Shown: in pieces, positions 1 through 6,929 of the stretch | Numbering within the stretch: position 1 is the stretch's first letter | Layout: every line of letters begins with the position of its first letter | Assembly (NCBI GenBank): GCA_003150035.1 | Contig: QALR01000014.1 | Location: 1 to 24,202, forward strand | Direction of reading: 5' to 3' | DNA: 24,202 nt | Source: Clostridiales bacterium | GTDB taxonomy: Bacteria; Bacillota; Clostridia; Oscillospirales; CAG-272 | The notes under the pieces: generated by a model | The model's database searches: none | Told to the model about the DNA's origin: nothing | What the model saw: the letters and a program-made list of their open reading frames with translations, nothing else | Made by a program: the position numbers and the translations under genes

Positions 1-2299
1 TAAGCGGTGCATAGTAGGAATCAATCGATCCGCCGTTGACAATGGCGGTGGCGCCATTCATGCAATAAATACCGTAGTTGTTCGTGGACTCAAGTGCGCC
101 GCTCTCAAGTGTGAACTTCGCGGTGTCTCCGTCTACCACAATGGACCCCTGTGAGGTCAGCTTTCCGCTGCCGGCAGAATCCTCGATCACAAGCTCACCC
201 AAAACCGTGATATCTTCGCCGGAATGGGTCAAGGTTTTTCCGTTCAGGTCCAGCGTGACGGTTTTGCCGGCTGGCACTGTGAACGTCCCGGTATAGTTGC
301 CAAGCAACGTCACCGTTCCTTCCGTGTCGATTGCGTCGATGGCATCCTGGACGTTCATGTAGCCTACATCATCCACTTCCGCAATCGCAGTAGCTTCATC
401 GACCCCGATCACGTAGTTGCCGTTTCCATCGGGGACAAGCGTGTTGCCCGCGGGCGTATAGTCGCTCCAAGTCGTGTTGTCAAACGTTCCGCCCGTAACA
501 CGGATGCCGGTATCGCTGCTTGCGTTGAGGTTATATGTGTCAATTTCACCACGGATAGCGCCGTTCTCGATAACCAAAGCCGCTTTTTCCGCAATGTCGG
601 CAACACCGGTAGTGGAGCCGTCGCTGCCGTATTGAACGTTGCCTTCGATGGTGCCGGTGGTATCCACCGTCACACTGACACCGTCATCGTAGCCATTATT
701 CGGCCAATAGTACACGTCAAAAGCGAAGCCTTTCGGCGAGGCATAGATGCTGGTGCTGCCCGTAATCAGAACGTTACCATGATTGTTGCTAGAAACATGG
801 GTAACCTGCGCCGCCTCCCGCGCATCCAGCACGATATCCTCAAGCGTCAGATCGCAATAGTTCTGAATCAAAATCTTCAATTTTTCATAATCACTAGCTT
901 TCACCGTGCCGTTTTTCATCGTGACCGTGGAGCCATTCAGAAGCTGGAAGCCATTGGTTTCTGTGCCGGCAGAGCCCACCGTGGGTGCTCCAACCGTGTA
1001 TGTATAACCGCCAAAATCAAAAATGATATTTTGTCCGGCTTTGATTTGTACGCCGCCGCCCGCCGCGTTCTTCAGAAGAGTAATGGTCGTCTGCGTGCCG
1101 TCCGCGGGAACTGCCGCGACAGCATCTCCAAGCGTAGCGTAGGGGACGCCGTTTACTTTAAAAATTGCCTTTTCTTCGTCTACACTGACAACCTGATTTC
1201 CGTCAGCGTCCTCGGCAATCTTGCTACCCGAAGAAATATAATCGCTGACTGTCACATTGTTTTGTCCCTGACAGCCCACGATGTTGTTGCTGAATGTGCC
1301 GCCGCTGATGACAGGGTTACCCGTCGAGGGACCCGTCAGCATGACATTCACACCCTCTTGGCTGTTGAAGTCTCCACCGTAAACGACAACGGATGCCGGC
1401 GCGTTGATACCGCCGTCGCCACCCTGATTATCATTGCCGACCATGATAGCCGCTTTGCTAACCGCGGTGTAGGTTCCGCCATAAATCGAGGCGGTCGCAT
1501 TGCCGGTCTCGCCCGCTATGTATATCGCATAGAAAGCCGTAGCGCCACTCTCCGAATGCTCGCAGGCGACGGTCGTGAACTCGCCGTCATAAACGACGCC
1601 GGTTCCTCCGGCAATCGCCAAAGCGCCCTGGACGCCGGTCACCGTTCCATTTTTGAAGACAAGATTTCCGGCACTGCTGATACAATAGGACCAACACGCC
1701 TGTCCTGCCGAATTTATAGTCTGATTGCAGGACGTCGTGTGGAAATTGCCATCGTTGATTGTCAAATCACCTGTCTCCGCGTTGTATACCGCAGCGGTCC
1801 CGGTGAAATCGCCGTCATTGATAGTACAATCTCCCGAGTTGCGGATAGCGGAGCCTTTGCCAAACACACTTCCTGCAAACGTGCCGTTTTCGATCGTCAG
1901 CGTTCCCGTCTCGTTGTTGAGGATGGCGCCATATCCGCCAAGCTCGGAAGCTTCACTGCTGATGGTGCCGTTGCCGGTAACCAGTAAAGTGCCGTTATTG
2001 ACGATAGGACGTCCTGTAAAAGCACTGTCCACCGTAATGCTGTGGCCCGCCATATCGAGCACGATATTCTGCCCCTGGGCAATCGTGACGATCTGGTCTG
2101 TTGTCAGCCCCGTAATGTCATTTGTCAAGACAATGGTGGTTTTCGTACCGTCAGTGGGAACATCCGCCACAGCGTTTCCCAAAGAGGTATACTCTTGATT
2201 TCCGATTTTGGCTACCACGCCGTCCGCCGCCCATACCGTAAACGACAAGCCGACCATCACAGCAAGTGACAGCAAAATCACAAATAATCGCTTTTTCAT
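1..2299 (-). CDS. Secreted beta-helix-like surface protein, C-terminus beyond window
   Basis: Reading the minus strand from ATG at 2299 gives an uninterrupted frame of 766 codons that leaves the window at base 1. Residues 1-25 form a signal peptide (MKKR, a hydrophobic run, then VWA-A), so the product is exported. The mature part is rich in Gly, Asn, Thr and Val, with short repeated turns of the type GTLTIENGTF and LTINDGNF, as in right-handed parallel beta-helix adhesins. A longer module recurs near residues 27, 378 and 637: (A)xVxxxxYxxLxxAVxAVPxDGT, then a beta-strand and a GQNIVLDxxG or GKTVTLDLNG turn. No enzyme motif, LPxTG or other anchor is visible; an anchor could lie in the missing part. 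The start is supported by GGGAGG upstream of the ATG and a promoter at 2387-2415. The long plus-strand frame at 224-1987 is only its antisense. Function unknown; adhesin or surface-layer-like is an inference. Confidence 0.85.
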   Translation of the reverse strand, partial: MKKRLFVILLSLAVMVGLSFTVWAADGVVAKIGNQEYTSLGNAVADVPTDGTKTTIVLTNDITGLTTDQIVTIAQGQNIVLDMAGHSITVDSAFTGRPIVNNGTLLVTGNGTISSEASELGGYGAILNNETGTLTIENGTFAGSVFGKGSAIRNSGDCTINDGDFTGTAAVYNAETGDLTINDGNFHTTSCNQTINSAGQACWSYCISSAGNLVFKNGTVTGVQGALAIAGGTGVVYDGEFTTVACEHSESGATAFYAIYIAGETGNATASIYGGTYTAVSKAAIMVGNDNQGGDGGINAPASVVVYGGDFNSQEGVNVMLTGPSTGNPVISGGTFSNNIVGCQGQNNVTVSDYISSGSKIAEDADGNQVVSVDEEKAIFKVNGVPYATLGDAVAAVPADGTQTTITLLKNAAGGGVQIKAGQNIIFDFGGYTYTVGAPTVGSAGTETNGFQLLNGSTVTMKNGTVKASDYEKLKILIQNYCDLTLEDIVLDAREAAQVTHVSSNNHGNVLITGSTSIYASPKGFAFDVYYWPNNGYDDGVSVTVDTTGTIEGNVQYGSDGSTTGVADIAEKAALVIENGAIRGEIDTYNLNASSDTGIRVTGGTFDNTTWSDYTPAGNTLVPDGNGNYVIGVDEATAIAEVDDVGYMNVQDAIDAIDTEGTVTLLGNYTGTFTVPAGKTVTLDLNGKTLTHSGEDITVLGELVIEDSAGSGKLTSQGSIVVDGDTAKFTLESGALESTNNYGIYCMNGATAIVNGGSIDSYYAPL

Positions 2300-2363
2300 G
2301 TACTGTTTTCCTCCCAAAGTTTGGTTTCCGCTCCTTCAAGGAGCTAAAAGGCCACTTTCCTCA

Positions 2364-2381
2364 ATACATATAACTATGTAT
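2364..2381. promoter_or_regulatory. Palindrome at the transcription start, possible operator
   Basis: ATACATA-gtta-TATGTAT is a perfect 7-base inverted repeat with a 4-base centre. It lies directly downstream of the TATAAT at 2392-2387, so it covers the predicted start site and early leader of the surface-protein gene. That is a typical position for a repressor operator. No binding protein can be named. Confidence 0.4.
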
Positions 2382-2386
2382 GATAG

Positions 2387-2415
2387 ATTATAACACGAGA
2401 ATTTGCATTTTGCAA
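2387..2415 (-). promoter_or_regulatory. Sigma-A-type promoter of the surface-protein gene
   Basis: On the minus strand TTGCAA (2415-2410), a 17-base spacer and a perfect TATAAT (2392-2387) precede the surface-protein gene. Expected transcription start is near 2380, giving a leader of about 80 bases. Only this gene lies downstream. Confidence 0.7.
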
Positions 2416-2547
2416 GAGTGTTTTATATTTTTTGTGAAATTTCCATGTTTTTACGGATTCCCGAGGCCGGACATACGTAAAAATGAACATGATTCGTATC
2501 CGGGCCTGACAGAGATTTTCCACGCCGGAGCTTCGGGAGGCGCACAT

Positions 2548-2584
2548 AAAGCCCTTCACCACGCAAAAGAACAGGGCTTTTTTT
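2548..2584. terminator. Hairpin terminator between the reductase and surface-protein genes
   Basis: AAAGCCCT (2548-2555) pairs with AGGGCTTT (2573-2580). A T-run follows on the plus strand to 2584. It sits two bases after the stop of the minus-strand reductase gene, so it probably ends that operon, although the minus-strand T-run is short (TTTAT). The rest of 2416-2547 shows no gene, only a weak inverted repeat TTTTTACG/CGTAAAAA (2448-2455, 2476-2483). Confidence 0.5.
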
Positions 2585-2585
2585 A

Positions 2586-3695
2586 TTACGTCGATGTTCT
2601 TTGGAAATACGCGTCGATCTGCTTCATTCTCGCCTGTTGATCCACCTTAAAGGGACAATGCCTGCTGCAATGCCCGCACGAAAGACAGGCGTCTGCCTTT
2701 ACAGAAAGCTTTTCATAATGACCGGCTGCCAGGGGATCTCCCGCCATCGACAGGTCATAATACTTATTGACAAGGCCGATATCGATTCCGGCAGGACACG
2801 GTTGGCAGTGGTTGCAGTATACGCAGTTTCCGACGGCGTTCTCCGGCGTAAATTCCCCAATGATAGAATAGTCTCTTTCCTGCAAATCGGCATGCAGGAA
2901 ATGAAGCAGCTCGTTCAAATCGGAAAGGCCGCGCACCCCCGGCACGACGGTCAGCACAGCAGGACGGTCCAATGCATATTGGATGCACTGCTCTCTTGTG
3001 AGCGCCTTGTGAAACGGAGAGGTCTTATCGCTTAACAGTTGGCCCGCGTGAAAAGGCTTCATTACGGAAATACCGACCCCCTCTGACTCACACCTTCTGA
3101 AAAGAGCCGCCCGCTCACCTGCCGTGCCAATGCCATAATCATCGCCCCGCTCCAAATCATAAGCCGGATTGATGCTGAACATCATCATATCCGCAAGGCC
3201 TGTGTCGAGTACACTGTGCGCGACCGACGGCGTATGGGAGGAAAACCCGATATGCTTCACAACGCCTTGCTCTTTCAAGGCTTTCACATAATCCCAAATC
3301 CCGTTTTTCCTGATATCCTCAAGGTCGCTCTCCTCGTCGACACAATGCAGAAAGCCGAAATCGACATAGTCTGTGCCGAGCGTCTCAAGCTCCCAAGCGA
3401 ATGTCTTTTGGATTTCGGCAAGATTCCTTGACCAACCGTATTCTCCGCTCTTTTTATATACCGCGCCGAAATGCAGCTGAAAATAAATCCTATCCCGCAT
3501 CCCCGCGACGGCGCGCCCGAACGGCGCGTAAACATTGGCGGCTCCCGCGCACAAATCAAAAAAGTTGATCCCGTTTTGAATCGCCGAGCGGATGACCGCC
3601 TCGATTTCCTCATCGGAGCTTTTCTGAATTCCGCCCATCCCAAGGCCAAGAACGCCGATTTTTTCGTTTCCTTTCGGCAATTTTCTGTATTCCAT
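2586..3695 (-). CDS. Aldo/keto reductase-like protein with C-terminal 2x[4Fe-4S] ferredoxin domain, divergent active site
   Basis: 369 residues. Residues 1-280 are an aldo/keto reductase TIM barrel (GVLGLGMGGI; NFFD; LGTDYVDFGFLHC; KHIGFSSH; ISVMKPF). Residues 291-300 (CxxCxxCxxCP) and 337-348 (CxxCxxCxxxCP) supply eight cysteines for two [4Fe-4S] clusters. Of the usual Asp-Tyr-Lys-His tetrad, Asp47 and His117 are present and Tyr56 could serve. The strand that normally carries the Lys reads IYFQLHFG, with His75 in that place, so classic NADPH-dependent carbonyl reduction is doubtful. ATG at 3695 is chosen because AAGGAGG at 3701-3707 is five bases upstream and overlaps the stop of the preceding reductase gene. 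A further ATG at 3716 lies inside that gene and lacks such a site. It is the second gene of a two-gene operon. Substrate and electron partner unknown. Confidence 0.9.
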   Translation of the reverse strand: MEYRKLPKGNEKIGVLGLGMGGIQKSSDEEIEAVIRSAIQNGINFFDLCAGAANVYAPFGRAVAGMRDRIYFQLHFGAVYKKSGEYGWSRNLAEIQKTFAWELETLGTDYVDFGFLHCVDEESDLEDIRKNGIWDYVKALKEQGVVKHIGFSSHTPSVAHSVLDTGLADMMMFSINPAYDLERGDDYGIGTAGERAALFRRCESEGVGISVMKPFHAGQLLSDKTSPFHKALTREQCIQYALDRPAVLTVVPGVRGLSDLNELLHFLHADLQERDYSIIGEFTPENAVGNCVYCNHCQPCPAGIDIGLVNKYYDLSMAGDPLAAGHYEKLSVKADACLSCGHCSRHCPFKVDQQARMKQIDAYFQRTST

Positions 3696-3705
3696 GGCAG
3701 CCTCC

Positions 3706-4812
3706 TTATTTTTCAAACTCTTTTGTCACATCTTTTAACAGCTTGCGAATCGGAAGATGCTGCGGACATGACTTCTCGCACCTTCCGCATCCGATGCAGT
3801 CGGACGCTTTCCCGCCGTTTTTGGTATGTAGGCCGTAGTAGAAGCTAGCATTCCAATCATGGTAGATTTTTTTCGCGTTCATGCAGGCAAACAGATCGGG
3901 AATGGATATCTTCTTCGGACAGCCGTCTGTGCAGTAGCGGCACGCCGTACAGGGGATGAGCTGCATAGACGCAAACACTTTCCGCACGCCGCGGATCGCA
4001 TCCATCTCTTTTTCGCTCAGCGGCACAAAATCCTTCATATAGGATAAATTATCCTGCATCTGTTCGAGATTGCTCATACCGGAAAGCACCATCATGATGC
4101 CCTCAAAGCCCGCGGCAAACCGGATGGCATAGCTTGCGGGGCTGCCGCCGTGCAAGTCCTCTAAAATCTTTTTCGCCTCTTCGGGCAAATTCACAAGATT
4201 GCCGCCCTTGACAGGCTCCATAACGATCACAGGCTTGCCGTATTTCCGACATACCTCGTAGCACCTTCTCGACTGTACGGCGGGATCTTCGTAATCCACA
4301 TAGTTGAACTGAATCTGCACGACCTCGATCTGCGGATATTCTTTCAAGATCTGCTCCAGAACCTCCGCCTTATCATGAAAGGAAATTCCAAAATGCTTGA
4401 TTTTGCCCTCTTCTTTCAGCGCTAAAGCCTCTTCGTATGCCTGGCATCTCTTAAAATGCTCGAAAATATCCTTTGACTGTGCATGCATCAAATAAAAATC
4501 AAAATATTCGACGCCGCACGCCGCAAGCTGACTCTCAAAAAAGGGGCGGATATCTTCCTTTTTCTTAAAGTAAGGCGCCGTTAATTTATCTGTCAATATG
4601 TAGCGTTCTCTCGGATATCTCGCCGCCAGGCATTCCCGTATGGCAAGCTCGCTTTTCCCCTGCAAATAGCCGTGCGCCGTATCGAAATAGCAAAAGCCCT
4701 CCGAAAGAAAGAGGTCGATCATCCTGCAAAACTGTTCCTTATCCACCTCCTCGCCCTGCATCGGCAGGCGCATACATCCGAATCCGAAATTTTTTCCGAT
4801 TCCCTCTATCAT
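3706..4812 (-). CDS. Aldo/keto reductase with C-terminal 2x[4Fe-4S] ferredoxin domain
   Basis: 368 residues. The barrel (residues about 5-280) keeps the complete aldo/keto reductase tetrad: Asp44 and Tyr49 in FDTAHGY, Lys76 in LTDK, His110 in YLMH. KHFGISFH (139-146) is another family motif. The C-terminal ferredoxin-like domain has C288-C291-C294-C298P and C339-C342-C345-C349P, sets suited to two [4Fe-4S] clusters. The product is probably a cytoplasmic oxidoreductase able to exchange electrons with iron-sulfur partners rather than NAD(P)H alone; this is inference from the fusion. Start: AAGGAGGAG lies five bases before ATG 4812. The stop overlaps the Shine-Dalgarno site of the next gene, so the two reductases are translationally coupled. 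Such fusions are common in Clostridia but mostly uncharacterised. Confidence 0.92.
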   Translation of the reverse strand: MIEGIGKNFGFGCMRLPMQGEEVDKEQFCRMIDLFLSEGFCYFDTAHGYLQGKSELAIRECLAARYPRERYILTDKLTAPYFKKKEDIRPFFESQLAACGVEYFDFYLMHAQSKDIFEHFKRCQAYEEALALKEEGKIKHFGISFHDKAEVLEQILKEYPQIEVVQIQFNYVDYEDPAVQSRRCYEVCRKYGKPVIVMEPVKGGNLVNLPEEAKKILEDLHGGSPASYAIRFAAGFEGIMMVLSGMSNLEQMQDNLSYMKDFVPLSEKEMDAIRGVRKVFASMQLIPCTACRYCTDGCPKKISIPDLFACMNAKKIYHDWNASFYYGLHTKNGGKASDCIGCGRCEKSCPQHLPIRKLLKDVTKEFEK

Positions 4813-4959
4813 AGAAACTCCTCCTTAATTTTTGTCTTGTCGTTCGTGCCGCCGTATTTTTTAACGGATAGCAAAGAGAGGCCCGTCCGCTGCGCAAATC
4901 TTTTGATTGGCCAATTGGCGCATCTATATCTGCGATATCGAATAGGAAGCCTTTTTATA

Positions 4960-4987
4960 AGCATACCATAAAATATTATAATGTAAA
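4960..4987 (-). promoter_or_regulatory. Possible promoter of the aldo/keto reductase operon
   Basis: On the minus strand TTTACA (4987-4982), a 16-base spacer and TATGCT (4965-4960) lie about 150 bases before the first reductase. A TATAAT also occurs slightly upstream but without a good -35. The leader contains the perfect palindrome GCCAATTGGC at 4909-4918. The 4813-5041 gap holds no convincing gene. Confidence 0.35.
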
Positions 4988-5041
4988 ATACTTGTTTTAT
5001 ATTGCTTATCATGTGGAAAAAGTATATTACCTCTTCCATTG

Positions 5042-5551
5042 TCACAAAGGTCGCGTCACCCGTTTGACAATAACACCGCATGCCATCTTTGCGCCAGCAT
5101 TCCCTGACGGCTGGGTGACAAAATCATCCGGAGCCTCGTGAAGGATAACGGTTTTCCCGATGACTTCCTCGACAGTAAATCTGTCTGAGAGAAAAGCGGA
5201 GAAAGCATACCCATTCGCTCCAAACAAGGGCGGCATATCGCCGGCGTGATAAGGATGCGGACAGTGGTACGGATTGTCATGCATTCCGGCATCCGCAAAC
5301 GGGTCTCTTTCGTTTCCCGTGCAGGAATTGCCCTCATGAATATGAAAGGCAAAAATTGGACTGTTGCAAGAGTTGCGTGAAACAGGAAGCCCCGTGACCT
5401 CGGTAACGATCAGTGCGCCACGCGGGGTTTGATAAAAGAAGACTACCCCATCGATTTCAGGATACTGGGCGCTGCCGCGCAGTTCAGATACGGCAAGAGG
5501 ACGGCTTCTGAGGATGTTAGTCAAATTCATATTCGTATGATTTCTGTTCAT
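5042..5551 (-). CDS. Cu/Zn superoxide dismutase-like protein, no signal peptide
   Basis: 169 residues matching the SodC fold. FHIHEG (69-74) gives His70 and His72. MHDNP gives His91, and HPYHAGD gives His99, His102 and Asp105. ILHEAPDD gives His138. GNAGAKMACG (150-159) is the C-terminal signature with Cys158, which could pair with Cys77. All metal-ligand positions therefore appear filled. In the signature the usual active-site Arg (GNAGxR) is Lys155. No signal peptide or lipobox is present, unlike most bacterial SodC, so the protein seems cytoplasmic. Start: ATG 5551 has GAGGTG at 5561-5556; an upstream in-frame ATG at 5578 lacks a site. It lies upstream of and co-oriented with the reductases, about 230 bases away. 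Whether it dismutates superoxide is uncertain. Confidence 0.85.
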   Translation of the reverse strand: MNRNHTNMNLTNILRSRPLAVSELRGSAQYPEIDGVVFFYQTPRGALIVTEVTGLPVSRNSCNSPIFAFHIHEGNSCTGNERDPFADAGMHDNPYHCPHPYHAGDMPPLFGANGYAFSAFLSDRFTVEEVIGKTVILHEAPDDFVTQPSGNAGAKMACGVIVKRVTRPL

Positions 5552-5738
5552 AAAGCACCTCACATATTTTTTCTGCAATACAGTATATGCGAAAAAATAG
5601 GATCGGTGGCTAAAACAAAGAGGGCAGAAGAAAATGAACAGGCACCGCTCTGTCCTTTCTCAATATTTTTTGACAAGAAAACTGTGATATTGATAAAAAA
5701 CGGTTTTCTTTTTTTATTTTCAGATTTTCAAACAAAAT

Positions 5739-5767
5739 ATGACATTTTTTTACATCGCCGGTATGAT
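5739..5767 (+). promoter_or_regulatory. Probable promoter of the AbrB-like gene
   Basis: ATGACA (5739-5744), a 17-base spacer and TATGAT (5762-5767) lie about 80 bases before the AbrB-like start codon. An additional TTGACA about 90 bases further upstream has only a weak -10. The 5552-5738 stretch is AT-rich and holds no credible gene. Confidence 0.45.
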
Positions 5768-5847
5768 ATACTTAAATGGCAAAGCATAAAGGATGCGGCT
5801 CTTTCGCCGACTGCTTTGAATTCCATAACCGAAAAGAGGAACCAAGC

Positions 5848-6096
5848 ATGATAAGCTACAAGCGAACCATTGACAAATTAGGTAGACTGGTAATCCCGAA
5901 AGAAATCAGAGAGCAATATGGATTCAACAAAAACACCCCTGTTGAAATCACACCGGTCATGAAAAACGTACTCACAGTAAAGCTCATCAATGACTGCTGT
6001 TTGTTCTGTAAAAGTGAAGATGATTTAGTGGAATTTCATGGCTCATTTGTGTGTCGAGACTGTATCCGGCAAATGAAGAAAATGCCAAAATATTGA
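5848..6096 (+). CDS. AbrB/SpoVT-type DNA-binding regulator with Cys-rich tail
   Basis: 82 residues. Residues 1-46 are a swapped-hairpin AbrB domain: MISYKRTIDKLGRLVIPKEI contains the family signature (D-x-LGR-x-VIPKEIR), followed by a turn and PVEI. The tail has CCLFC (50-54) and CRDC (69-72), a CxxC...CxxC arrangement that probably binds zinc, as in AbrB-like proteins of Clostridia. Known relatives are transition-state regulators that bind DNA as multimers. ATG 5848 is chosen because GAGGAA lies just upstream and the AbrB domain begins there; an in-frame ATG at 5776 would add 24 residues without homology and has no Shine-Dalgarno site. Own promoter and terminator make it monocistronic. Targets unknown; the divergent SOD-like gene is one possibility. 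Confidence 0.88.
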   Translation: MISYKRTIDKLGRLVIPKEIREQYGFNKNTPVEITPVMKNVLTVKLINDCCLFCKSEDDLVEFHGSFVCRDCIRQMKKMPKY

Positions 6097-6109
6097 TATT
6101 CTCAGATTG

Positions 6110-6139
6110 AAAGACGGTTTTTCGCCGTCTTTTCTTTTG
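6110..6139 (+). terminator. Rho-independent terminator after the AbrB-like gene
   Basis: AAAGACGG (6110-6117), a seven-base loop and CCGTCTTT (6125-6132), followed by a T-rich run, 13 bases after the stop codon. Confidence 0.85.
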
Positions 6140-6239
6140 TCATACGCGTCCTCATTTCCCCTTTTTACACATTTTTAAAAGCGGAACCGCCTTCTTTCCT
6201 TTTAAAACCGCCGCGCCGCTTTTTCTTTCAGTCTGTTTA

Positions 6240-6248
6240 TGGTATAAT
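6240..6248 (+). promoter_or_regulatory. Extended -10 promoter before the sigma-factor gene
   Basis: TGG followed by TATAAT (6243-6248) is an extended -10 element; the -35 region is only a T-rich stretch. Transcription would start near 6255, giving a leader of about 100 AT-rich bases that includes the hairpin at 6289-6309. The rest of 6140-6354 holds no gene. Confidence 0.45.
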
Positions 6249-6288
6249 ATTGTCATAATTTTATATGCGAAAATATATATGAAAAAAA

Positions 6289-6309
6289 TTTTATTGCCAT
6301 GCAATAAAA
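6289..6309 (+). promoter_or_regulatory. AT-rich leader hairpin upstream of the sigma-factor gene
   Basis: TTTTATTGC (6289-6297) and GCAATAAAA (6301-6309) form a perfect nine-base inverted repeat around a three-base centre, 45 bases before the chosen start codon. It could be an operator, an RNA stem or a chance AT palindrome. Confidence 0.35.
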
Positions 6310-6354
6310 AGATTCTGTTATGCATTATTGCTTATGAAAGGCGGTGAACCCGCA

Positions 6355-6927
6355 ATGATTCTTTGTATGACGTCGACAAATGAACCAATGCTGCGTCAGG
6401 ACGCCTCAAAGCTTGAGGAATATATCGCCTGTATCGCGCAGAATGACCGAGAAGCCTTTGCCTTGCTGTATGAGCATACCCGCGCATGCGTATACGGTTT
6501 CGCCTTGTCTATTCTGAAAAACACCCATGATGCGGAGGATGTTCTGCATGACTGTTATCTATCCGTCATCGCATCGGCGGGTAGCTACCGCCCGTGCGGC
6601 AAGCCAATGGCATGGATTTTCACCATTGCACGCAATCTTTGCCTGATGAAGCTGCGGGAATATCGTCGGATGGGAGAGATGCCGGAGGATGACTGGGAAG
6701 CACAGCTTCGTGAAAAAGGGTCCGTTTCGCCAGAGGATAGCCTCATCCTCGCTGAATGTATGCGATCGCTGTCTGAGGAAGAACGTCAGATTGTCGTTCT
6801 GCACGAAGTAGGCGGCTTCAAGCACCGAGAAATTGCTGAACTTTTGGAATTACCTTTGCCTACGGTACTCTCCAAACACAGTCGCGCTTTGAAAAAGCTA
6901 AAATCACACTTAACAAAGGGGGAATAA
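6355..6927 (+). CDS. ECF-type RNA polymerase sigma factor
   Basis: 190 residues with the two-domain ECF layout. Sigma region 2 spans about 20-103 (DREAFALLYE; DAEDVLHDCYL, the core-binding helix; AWIFTIARNLCLMKLR). A short linker follows, then sigma region 4 at about 130-185 (LSEEERQIVVLHEVGGFKHREIAELL and a recognition helix LPTVLSKHSRALKKLK). There is no region 3 and no SigI-type C-terminal domain. ATG 6355 is preferred because a GGCGG purine-rich site lies upstream and homology begins soon after; TTG 6328 and ATG 6334 are possible alternatives. Its stop is two bases before the start of the membrane anti-sigma gene, so the two are co-transcribed and probably translationally coupled. The sigma should be held inactive at the membrane until the partner receives an extracellular signal. 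Regulon unknown. Confidence 0.92.
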   Translation: MILCMTSTNEPMLRQDASKLEEYIACIAQNDREAFALLYEHTRACVYGFALSILKNTHDAEDVLHDCYLSVIASAGSYRPCGKPMAWIFTIARNLCLMKLREYRRMGEMPEDDWEAQLREKGSVSPEDSLILAECMRSLSEEERQIVVLHEVGGFKHREIAELLELPLPTVLSKHSRALKKLKSHLTKGE

Positions 6928-6929
6928 AG

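Noticed and set aside
224..1987. Long plus-strand open frame of 587 codons
   Set aside because: It is antisense to the minus-strand surface-protein gene, which has a signal peptide, Shine-Dalgarno site, promoter and coherent beta-helix repeats. The plus frame has a composition full of Arg, Val and Cys without motifs.
4809..5081. Minus-strand 90-codon frame between the SOD-like and reductase genes
   Set aside because: It overlaps both neighbours, has no clear ribosome site and no recognisable family, and covers the likely promoter.
6183..6188. GGAACC as an ECF-type -35 for autoregulation of the sigma gene
   Set aside because: No matching -10 such as CGTC lies at 16-17 bases; the extended -10 TATAAT downstream is a better promoter.
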